From the NCBI GenBank assembly GCA_029964075.1, contig CM057129.1:15739430-15803429 (forward strand): a DNA stretch of 64,000 nt. Direction: 5' to 3'. How positions within the stretch are numbered: the stretch's first letter is position 1; each line of letters begins with the position of its first letter. Positions 25,301 through 37,300 of this stretch are shown here, one piece after another. The notes below the pieces were generated by a model. It saw only the letters and a list, made by a program, of their open reading frames with translations. It searched no databases and was not told where the DNA came from. A program made the position numbers and the translations under genes. The DNA is from Patiria pectinifera. Its lineage: Eukaryota > Echinodermata > Asteroidea > Valvatida > Asterinidae.

Positions 25301-28300
25301 TGTTGGGTTTTTGTGCACTACGGTGAGCTCCTCTCACACATGCTTTGATTTGAAAAACAGATTCCTTGCAGAACATGGAATCAAAACCGCAAACTAGCAA
25401 TTGTGGAATCATAACCGACTCTGTGTTCATCAGAAGCTGATTCAAGTTCCCCCAAGAATCAATTGCAGGCCCAAGCCAACATGAATTAAAAGTTAAAAAA
25501 AATTAAGATGGCCTGACGCTGCAATCTTAACAAGACCTGCTTCATAGGCAAATGACAGTGGTACAAGAAAAAACATGTCGGGGATACAAAAGCACTCCGG
25601 GTTGGTAGGAGAAACACGCAAGAGGGATAAAATAGGGGACACACCAATGTGAGTGAAGATCAAAGGGAATGGAGTAGAAGAACGGAAAAGGATGGATAGA
25701 ATAGGGGATAGACCAAGGGGCATTAATGAGGGGACATTCTTTATTAGTTCAAAGATTGATAAACTCCAAGAAGAAACAGATAAAATGGACAATCGAGTGT
25801 TATAGCTACTGGTTTGAGCACATTCTGATAAAAATTGGTCCCGTTTATAGACCGTACTGAATAATCTCTCACTGCTGTATGTGAGAGGTTTGCGGTAACA
25901 CCATGTGGAACTATCTCTTTTGTGAGTATGTGTGGTTCCGAAGAGAACCTGTTGGATTAACTCCCACTGCTAATAACAACTGCCACATCGTGGGACAGAT
26001 ATGTTGCAAAACGAACTCATTTAGGTCACGAATGAGGGCATAAATGTGGCACCACCTCCATAATGACTATTGCCAGATAAGTCAGACATGCAACTGAGGT
26101 CACCAAAACAAATCAGGAAATTGTAAAGTTTACCACCTTCTCTGCAGTATTTTTTCAATTTTTGATGGTTTACAAGAGAAGTAAAAAAGAGGAAATTGGC
26201 TGATCTGAGAAACAGTTGCATACCTGATCAGTATAAAGACAAATTTGGTGACTTCAATTTGGAAGCCAATACTACGGTGGGACCATGAGTGCAAACAGGT
26301 GATACCAAGCACTCAATGCTCCTTCCACCAAGTATGCACTCCCGCGCTTTTGCACCTCAATTGAGGTTTCCAAGTTTACTTGCCGAATTCATCCTATAGA
26401 TAGCAATTGCTTGCATTTCTTGACTGACCTGTATCTGTCATGCTAGGGGTAGCTGTCGACGGGCTGGGGGTTGGGGTTGTGGTGCTGGTTGGTGCCGGCG
26501 AGGTGCCCCCGGCAGGTCTCGAGGAAGGAGGTGCCCAGGGGTTGGGCAGGGGCTCTGTGTTCTCGCGTCCCTGCTGGCCGGAGGTCTCTGCTGGGGTTGG
26601 AGAATGTGAATAACAAACAGAGAGGGATTAAAAAAGTATATTGTCAAACAGTGTTGTAGTCGAGACCTCCATGTCCAAGACCAAGATCGAGACCGAGGCA
26701 TTCGAGACCGAGACCAGCTCTTTCGAGACCGAGCCCGGACTTCAGAGACCGAGACTTTTGATGGCCGAGACCAAGACTGAGACCAAGATTTCTGAGACCG
26801 AGACCAAGCATAACGAAAAAAAAACAAAAGAAACCTCACATTTCCAAATATAGTATTGGCAGGTTGAAAAAATTCAAAAATATTTTGTATGAGTTTCCTA
26901 CTGGTACCCTGATTTTTAATGTAAATATAACTAACAAACTATGCCAGACCTTGCCCTGAAAATCAATGACTAAAATGTTGTCAGTCAGGCGAATTCCGAT
27001 TTAAAAATTAGGCCCTTTAAATTACTGCCTAAATTGCAGCCAACAAAGTTTGGTGAAGTCGGTGTACAACTTGCTGCAAACAAAGGTCAAACTTCATTTG
27101 CTGAAGGCTATTTGTTGAACGTAAAGTCTAGCAAATACTCCCAAAATGTCAGAAACGAAGCATAAGAACGTGTTACATTGGCACGTGTAAGCGCTGGTGG
27201 TCACGTCTACGACAGTACAATGTGTACCAGTGAAATACATGGGCAACGTAACTGTGCACGGGTACCGCATTGACAAGCTGAATTGACTGGTCTTTATTCC
27301 AGCTTCAATCTCATTCTTCAGCATGAGACTTACACTTAACATATTCTTTTATGTTTGGAATAAAGACTAGACTCGTACGTAATTCAGCATGCAAATGAAT
27401 AAAGCCATACGTAAATGGTGCATTTTGTTGTGGTCTCGACAGGTCTTGGGGGTAAAATCCGAGACCTTGGCATCTGAGACCGAGACCGAGACCAGAGCTT
27501 TCGAGACCGAGACCAGCCCTCCCGAGACCGAGACTTTGATAGGATGAGAACGAGACTGAGACCTCAAAAAAAGGTCTCAAGATGGTCTCGAGACCCTCGA
27601 GACCTACAACACTGCATGATATTAGTCTATCACTCCCTCTTGCTAAAAAAAACCCCAAACATGTCAGACTGGAGTCTGCTCCTCAGGATCATCTCTGTAA
27701 TTCAAAAGGGTTCATCAATCATGGAACCTTGAGTCACTTTTTTTTTACCAACTGATCGGTAGTCGTAATCTACCTATGAAGTTACTAATGCTAGAGGTGA
27801 GACTAGAAGTTAGAAATATCCACAAAATACTTGGCAGATAACTTTTTGGGCAACCAAGGCCCCAGGATGTACAGTGTATGCATTTGTCTGAAGCACGCTT
27901 TTCTTACAAATAAACTTTTAACCCCTTGAACCCGGTTTTGTTTTTCGAGTACTTGCCGGGCAGCCGGTATTAAATGACTACAACCGTACATGGTGGGGTC
28001 AACCAGGATATGTCTGTGGTAATCGCCGGGCCACACACACACAGTGCCGGCCGGGCCGAGGTGCTGAATTGCGCGCTATTTTACTTCCACATAGGCCCAG
28101 TACATGTACATGACTTTGAGTACATGTACATTTACGTTCGTATACCTAAAAAGAATGCACTGCGATCGGGCTGCTTATCTTTCAGTATTACGCGTGTTCT
28201 TTTTTGTAGAATAGTTGATGCTATTTTTGAATACTTTCACCCGCTAGTATTCCCTCCCCCATGTTACTATCCATACCATAAAATATATCTCATCTGTAAA

Positions 28301-31300
28301 TATTTCCTTTCTTACCGTATACCCCAATACCATGACTTTCTTTCCCCATTATATTATAAAATATACTTGTAAAAAAAAGCAAAGACAGAAACTGGTTTTT
28401 GTTTCAATTTTTTTTCCACATATTTCTTGTGATTTCTTTGTTATTCCTCTTCACATTTACAAAAATGATTTTGCACTTCTTATTTTCTCTTTCTTTATTA
28501 TTCTCATCATTTCAAATAAAATGAAGTAACTGAACTGAATACAAATGTTATTTACAAATGTCTTTTATCTCTCTTTATAATTACAACTGAAAATGAAACT
28601 AAAATGCTGTACAGTGAAATTATATTGGTGAGGTGGGTTGCATACACGATGTCTTCCAGGGTATCAAACAATTTACTTGGTTGAATGATAAACTTTGAAA
28701 CAAGGGGCAGGACAAAGGGGAACTTCACAAGTTTCACACATGAATCTAGTTTCTTTTCTCATGAAATTTCTTGAACAAACAACTCAACGTTTGAACAACC
28801 TAGCACGTTTCCCTGTTGAGGGTATGTCAGCAGGGAAGTGTCTTCCTACCAGTCTACCTGGACCAGGAAGACGGGTGGTCTACCTCTAGATCGATATACA
28901 GGGAGGTTTGGTGTGTGGGCCCCTAATATTTCATTCACTAGTGTCCACCTGAAATTCAAGTATTTGTCAGTCCCACCCAATGCTTTGTGCACAAGATGAG
29001 AGTTCACAAGGCAGACATCTAGCAGGTAGAAGAAGAGTTTCTTGTACCACTTGATGGACTTCCTGACCGTGCGGTGAGATGAGGCAAGTTGGTCCGACAT
29101 GTCCATCCCCCGTTGCGGCCGTGTGCAATCGTAGACAACATGCGTACATCTTTCTTGTCTTTCCAGACCAAGGCAAGCAGGCCTTTGTCTGAAGAGCGAT
29201 ATGCAACTTCGCCTTTACGAAGTTGCAAGTCGCACAAGTCCTTGGGCATGTCCTTCCGATTTTTCCTGACTGTCCCGACGACGTTGGTCTTGTGACTGTG
29301 GAGTTCCCGGAACAGAGAAGGGCTGCTGAACCAGTTGTCAGGAAAAACGGTGTACCCCTTGCCGAGAAGATCTGCGTTTAAGTCAAGTACGATTTTCGTA
29401 CTTGCCGGTGCACAATGGAAAGCGCTCAGTGAGCTTGTAACACTAAAAGCCCTTCTATTCAATCGAGAAGAATAGGTCCTTTCAATTTGTAAATTAGGTT
29501 TTGGAAGAATAATGAAGGTTCGCCAATCTTTTCCCTACTACAAAAAAACACCTTTCAATCAAAACCTGCCGGTAACAACAGGTGGGAGATGAATGAAATG
29601 TGTACGTGCGGCAATGCGGCTATGCCCGCTCCCCGGCACATAGACTTAAATCAGTCCGCGGCCATGACCGCTTCCCGTACGCAAGGGGTTAAACACACGA
29701 AAACAAACGTACATTTGTTTTGTAGTTATAGACCTTTATCATGCTGCCACCATTTCAGTCATGTACCCTGTACCCAATAACAGAACTGAATGAAAATGTT
29801 TCTTGTGCAAAAAGGAACCAGACAATTTTTCCTTCCAGCCTCACTTTGGTTACGTTGATTTGAATGGGAAAAGTCATGTACATGTAACTTGTATTCATAT
29901 AGTGCAAACTAAAGACTTGTATCGTCAATAAAGGATGTCAGAGAAAGGGTACATGTACATTTGTCATGTGAATTATGACTTAGCATGTTCAGATTGACTT
30001 AAAAAAATAGACTTGGACTTGTGACTTGACTTGGAAAAAACTGACTTGGTTACAACTCTGCTAATTTCTCTAATAAAAAACCTTCCCCACAACGCACACA
30101 CACACACACCCCTCTTTGTAAACACCAGCAATCATGGACCCCCCATTGTCCCTAATCCTCATTCCTTAGTTTGTACTCTTTTTAGCAGCAGCTCTCATTG
30201 GTTTTGTACACGAATTTCAACCATGGACGTTTGGTCAATCATGGACCATTTGTTTGTGCGCTAACCCTTTTGTCCCTAGTCCACGATTACAAGTGTTTGC
30301 ATACTCCCACCTACACTTCACATGCTATTTTGTGTGGGGTACCTCTATTGTTCGACCCTACTTCCCTTCTTTTGTTCGCCTCTGTCTCAAAATACAGCGT
30401 GTGTCAATAAAAACGCAGGATTCAAAGAGATTTTTTTTCTGAGAAAATTATGCTACTGGTGTGCCTAATTTGATAAGGATTTGATTGTCCATAATTTCAT
30501 CTTTGACAAGATTTTTGTTTGGTGGAATTTGGACTTTTGGTTCAAAAGTTATGACAAGTTTTGTGAAGCCCTTCTGAAGCGGGTTGGTCTTATTCAATGA
30601 CCTTGACACAAGGACCAGTTATGTACAATGCAGGTATGCATTGAAGACAATTAAACCAGAACAAAACTTTCTTTGAAACAACTGATGATAAGTATCACTT
30701 AAATTTAATAACTGGACTATCATTGTTTCAAAGCATCAGACCAGCTTGGAATTTATAACCCTTCTTCAATGTACTCTATCTCTGGACAGGATTGTCCAAA
30801 TGAGATGGGATAAAAAGCATAGTGAAGAGAAGGAAAGGTACTTTGAAAAGTGAGTTAACATTATGATGAATAGGGGTGGTTTATATTCTTAATATTTTTG
30901 TTTCTAATCCTGCGTTTTTATTGACACATGCTGTACATAGCGTTGATCTCAAAATACATAGCGTTACGGCTATGGGGTATTCAATTTCTAAAGACAGACT
31001 TGCAAGGTACCATTGGCCCTATTGTTGCCCTTTGTTCCCGGTACCCCATAAGTGCCAATATGTAAACGCACCCAGTCATGTTTTCCTATTACTCTGGAAG
31101 ACAAGGCTTTGTGTTTCCCTTTGTTCCTATAATATAACACTTTCCCATTGACTAACTGCACAACCTAATACTACTGAGGACCACTCTCAAGAAAAGACAA
31201 ACTCCCGAGGACAATAGAGAATCTGTTGTTCTCTCTTTGTGTGTCTGTCCTCACTCCCGAGGACCACTCTCTGGAAAAGACAAACTCCCGAGGACAATAT

Positions 31301-34300
31301 AGAATCTGTTGTTCTCTCTTTGAGTGTCTGTCCTCACTCCCGAGGACCACTCTCAAGAAAAGACAAACTCCCGAGGACAATAGAGAATCTGTTGTTCTCT
31401 CTTTGTGTGTCTGTCCTCACTCCCGAGGACCACTCTCTGGAAAAGACAAACTCCCGAGGACAATAGAGAATCTGTTGTTCTCTCTGTGTGTGTCTGTCCT
31501 CACTCCCGAGGACCACTCTTAAAAAAAGACAAACTCCTGAGGACAATAGAGAATCTATTGTTCTCTCTTTGTGTGTCTGTCCTCACTCCCGAGGACCACT
31601 CTCAAGAAAAGACAAACTCCCGAGGACAATAGAGAATCTGTTGTTCTCTCTGTGTGTGTCTGTCCTCACTCCCGAGGACCACTCTCTGGAAAAGACAAAC
31701 TCCCGAGGACAATATAGAATCTGTTGTTCTCTCTTTGTGTGTCTGTCCTCACTCCCGAGGACCACTCTCAAGAAAAGACAAACTCCCGAGGACAATAGAG
31801 AATGTGTTGTTCTCTCTTTGTGTGTCTGTTCTCGGGGTGTATGTAATACACATATGCAAACACCTTCCATTGTGGGGGCCTACCTTTATCCTTCTTTTGT
31901 TCATACTTTAACTTTCATGGAAAGAACTCCCATATGTTTTGGACACACTCTCTCCAATAGTGGACCTTCGCATTATGCATCAAGAACGTGAAGATGACCT
32001 CACCTGGACTTTGACTTTGACCGCCACTGCCACTGCCACCGCCACCGCGCAAGGCAGCGAAGGGGTTGCCGCCGAGTTGTTCCTGTGCTGCATTCAGCAT
32101 GGGTTCTTGAATGTCGGTGTACATCCGTCGCAGGGCGTTGTAACCACCAGGGATACTCTTTAAACACAGACAAGATGCGATAAGATAGAAAGTACATTTT
32201 ACTACAAACCTTGGGGGACAAAAAGTGATGGAAACATCAGAGGCTATGAACAGTAAGCAGGGAAACAAAGAAGCGAAACAGAGACTAAATTACATGATAT
32301 GTGATCAATATTATCCTAAATTCTTAATTACGCAGACATTTTTATCAATAGATTGGGTATTATATCAAATATATAAATCAACGGTTTTAACAGCGTAGTA
32401 ACAAGAAACACAGTGTCTGAGTCTCGATTTTGAGCATGAATAATGAAGAAGTGTGAATCATCACATAAAAACCTGTGGCTCTTTGTCAAGCTTTTAAACA
32501 AGTTGTACAGACCTCCAAGTTACTGAGTGCCCGGTCCTGTGAGCGCATCATCTCTTGCATCATGGCTGGATTCCTAGCCATCTCCATAGTCTGTCGCAGC
32601 AACTCGGGGTTGTTCAACATGTGTCTGATCTCAGGATTGCGCTACACGTGTCAAAGAAAAAGTACACAGGATCAATTGGATCACATAAGTGCAGTTAGCC
32701 TGCGTCCGAATCCAAGCTACAGCTTGCAATTTACACCTGTCCATAAAAGTACAGTCGACTCTCGTTAGTACAAACTCTGTTAATACAAATTCTGGTTATA
32801 ACAAACATAAAGCCTCGATCCTGACTGTGCATTTATGTACATAATGAGTGGGCTCATATTCCTCTTAATACAAAATTCTGATATAACAAACAATTTGGCT
32901 AGGTCCGAACGAGTTTGTATTTAATAACGAGACTCGACTGTAGTAGGTGAAATCACAAGCAGGAAGGTCTAGATAAGGCGGGCTTTGTGAGGTCCTGCAT
33001 TGTAATGGTGCAGATGGACTTGAAGACTGTCTCCAATCTCTCAAAACTTTGATGGAACACCCACACCTAGCTCCATGCCACTTCTGGTTGTTTCCTAGGA
33101 TCAAATCCAAACTGGCCAGAAGGCCTTTTGCACGAATCCTCAGCTTTTGCACGCAGGGTTGAAGACAGTACCTACTTCCAGGCATGAGAATGGACTGAGA
33201 AAAAAAAACCCTGAAAATATAATGTACCAATGCGAAGCGCAGCGAGCTAAGCGAGCGTAGCTGTCGCGGCTCACGGCCTGGGGTCCAGGGGCCCGCCTTA
33301 GGGCCCCTGGAAGGGTCCAGGGGCAGCGCCCCTGGCGGGGGTCCAGGGGGCAGCGCCCCTTCAAGCTCCTGGGTTTTAGCAATTGAAAGGGCAATTGGAA
33401 GCCATTCTGGAGTACCAATATTTATAGAAAAGGGAACTAAAAATGTAAGAATTTTTACAAATAAACTTCTATATTCTGTTTACTACATACATGTATTTCA
33501 ATAGTACATGTACATGTATGCACTTTCAGCTTGAAAATGACAACCTCAACCAACTTCATGGCTCATACCAAGTTACAATGAGTAATGTATTTGAATATAA
33601 TACAAACAATTTAAACATTTTGTTCTGTATCTCAATACATGAAATGCTGACTTTACAACCAGTTTGTGGTGGACAGCCACGTTTTATTTTCATTTTAAAA
33701 ACAAAACCAGCCATCTCCCTTTCCTACCTTATCAGCTCTGCTTTTAGCTCTCTGGTTCCATGTCACTTGCAATTTACCGTAAATATAACACTAAACATAA
33801 TAGTACCGTAATTTTCGGAATATAAGCCGCGGCTTATACGTTGATTTTGCCCATGAAAATGTTTACTGCGGCTAGTTATACGCAGGGCGGCTTATACACC
33901 GAGCCTTGAATAAAAATAAGACACATGTAGTTAATGTACTGGTATAAGAAAAGAGGTGTTGCTGAAATGAATTATCAATTAAGAAAGTCAATAACACACC
34001 GGAACTCAAAAGGTATCGAGCGGTAAAAAGTACGGTGAAAGCTGTCTTCGACGCTTGCCACTTAGTCGTACGTGATATGGAGGAATCCTCCATGGTGATA
34101 GTGCAGCTGCATGATGCATGTGCTTTCCCCAGCGGACCACACCATTTGTGGTAATGAAGGGGTGTACTTTCTTGGGAACAATAATTACCAATATTTCCGC
34201 TGTTAAAAAAAATAAAAAAAGACGACTAATACTTTTTATGGTGTTCAAAACATTTCTTTATTAAGTAATCAATTGTTCAACGTCACAATATATATATATT

Positions 34301-37300
34301 TTTTAAAATGTATTCAAGAAATGATGTAAAACTCAAAACAGGGACTAAATCACCCCTTACAAAATTAATGGATTCGTCCCTAAAAATGTCAACTTCGTTT
34401 CCTACGGCGCTAGAGGTTCTTTGGTTTTGACTAATAATTTTTGAAGAAAGTTACGAAACTTGAATTTTTAACGTTAATACTCGCTAGAAATCACACAAAT
34501 TTGATAGTTTTTGCATGGTTTTTGAGGTAAAAACAGACATGTTCATTCTTAAGACAAAACAAATCAGCATCTGTTGCCACGAAAGCAAGATTTGTAGCAC
34601 TCCAGTCAGACAACACATGGGTGGGTTGCATACTCTCTCACGTAGATTCACAATGTATATCCACCACCATGGCTGACTGATGTTGGGTGATCATTTACTC
34701 GGCTCTGATTGGTCAATACGCGCTATCTAACTACGCGGAGCTAACTGGATCATCGGGGAACGCTCCCGTGTCGTATTCATTTGTGAACGCAAATGAATAG
34801 AACATTGCGATGAAAGATCAGAGTCCCGGGCGCGATGAAAAAATATTTTTCTGACTTCTGAAGTTCCAAGCACTCGAAATAACTTAATTATGAGGAAAAT
34901 TTCAGGTCCTGCCTGGAAATACATGTGTGACCCCTCCCCCCCCCCCATTTTATTTCAAATTCACGTTGAACTCGGAGACCACAAATTTTGATGAAAAAAA
35001 ACCCGGAATTCCGTTTAAAAACGGAAAATTCTCATGCCTGTACTTCAGAGTATCGCCAGCGCTTTGGGAGTTGGGTGTTGAGGCTTTACCGATACATTAG
35101 AAGCTAACAGAAGCTACTTTGAAGGGATGAAATAGGTATTCCTGAGGAGTTCTGGCAAAATGAGAAAGAAGTGGGCAGAGGTGAAAAATGAGGGTTTGTT
35201 GGTACTATCCGGTTCACTAGTGTGACCATGCGTACTTCACACGGTGTAGCAATATCACGAATAGAACCGGAAGCTAACGCAACTCGAGCGTTTACCCAAT
35301 GAGCGCTAGTAATCAGGGGTGCCCGTGCCGTGTAAAACATTTGTACTAACGAACCGGATAACAAACATCGTTCGTAATATCGATCGTTCAGTATAGCGAT
35401 TTTAAGCTGCCGGTGCTCCGGTACTCACTTTTCAATAAATAGCACCCTTCAGAACTTTACCCTGCACCTCCTGGTAGTTACTGAAGGACGACTTTGAACA
35501 CGCGCCAACTTTTTGCATAATGTAATTACACAGTTTTTGAGCTTACTACCTACAGCAATGGGTGGCTTTCCCCTTTTATTCCTTGGGCAAATAATAGGCA
35601 CTTGTTGCTCTTCTGTTGACATTTTTCAACAACAATGTTCGGTACGCTTTGTTCACAAAAAACAGTGGCCAAGGATGATGTTCAGCATAGCCAAATGTTC
35701 AGTAAAGCGGTGTTCGGTATAGCGACGTTCCACTGTACTAGGAAAGACAGTGATCGTCTCCTTACAATATTGTTTGTTGCACTTCAGTCGGTTATTCTGT
35801 TGACAAGTTATGGCTCTTTAAAGTTCATATTAATCAACATGTCGAAAAAGTAAAATGCTGAGAAAAGGACTTTAAAGTTTCGAGTTTTGCATTCTTGGAA
35901 ATGACAAATGCCAATTGTTTTTCCTTAAAAAACACTAACATTCAGCGATTTTTATGCTGTTACTTTTAAAATTTGTGTAGCAGACCAAAAAAATCAAAGA
36001 TTACAAATATTAATAAATCTGAAAATCACCCCATCCACTTTTTTGCAATTTGTTTGGAAAACCGTCCGGTTTTCTGCAACGACCTGTGCCCAGTTCCGTC
36101 TCATTTTGCCAGAACACACATTTTTAGAAAATGCAAATATGGTATGAAAAGTATGGACGAAGTGACAAAACTATTTTGATCCACCCTCGTACCTCCATGA
36201 GTTCTTGCATCTGTGGGTTGCTGAGGATCATCTGTCTCATCAGGTCTGGATTCTGCATCAGGCTTTGTGTCATGGGGTTGTTCAGTACTTGTTGCATCAT
36301 GTCCGGGTTGCTCAGCAGCTGCAAGCGGCAGTTACCAGAACAGACAGGAGTGAGATTTCAAACTGTACATGATATATTTTTACCAGCCTGGTCCTTAACC
36401 CTAACCGCCCTGAATCCTCCAAAATCCTTTTTGCAAATTGGAGGAATTTGCAGGATTGAGGTTACATGGCAAAAGTGTTTTGCTGATTTCGGAGTACGCA
36501 CTGTGTCAAGGTCTTGGGCCGGACCTTGTGTTGTTTATGCTCAGCCTTGCATAAATTTAGTCCTTGATTATACCTGAAATCCTCCGCACTGCTCCAGGAT
36601 GTCACTGCCTCTGCCTCAGCCTATTGACAGACATAGCCGGAATATTTTGCAGGATTCAGGCAGTGGTCATCCCTCCATGGACCATATTCAAGAAATAACG
36701 GAGGAATTTGCAGGATTGAGGCTAAATGCTATTTTTCCATGAGGCCAATTGGAGGATTTTGCAGGATTGAGGCTACATCCTAGCAAAAAGGCCTAGGGAG
36801 TTAGGGTTAAAGGTTAACAGACACCAATAGAACATTCTCCCTACTTACAACAAAACTGACTTATTGATAGAATCAAGCATATTCAGTGCTTGCAAAGTTA
36901 TGAAAGCTAATACAGACTTATCTGATGACCAAAATTAGAAGCCATTACTGGGTCGGCATCACCCTGGCATGGAAGCTCTGTACTCATTTGACCACGGCAC
37001 GGCCTCAAGTTAAGAACGCATACGTGTCATGTGCATGAGCATGACAGCACCTCACTGGTATTGAGGAATTTCACGTGATATCACAGGTCAGTGGTCATCC
37101 ACATGCCCGCCATATTGGACGTCTATGGTTGCAGACCAGTAAATTAACTGCCATAGACCCCAGGGAAAAATACTCAAAACTCGCCAAGGTGTTTGAGACA
37201 CACATCAAATTAAAGCTTATTTCATCATACATCACTTTCTGTTCAATTTTTGGTGGGGTAACCGATGACTTTTGGGAGAAAAATTGGATATTGACTGTGA

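Noticed and set aside
31178-31835. CRISPR-like array
   Set aside because: The repeats are directly tandem without unique spacers and the genome is clearly eukaryotic.
31171-31991. Several overlapping frames of 70–167 codons on both strands
   Set aside because: All are translations of the 83-bp satellite.
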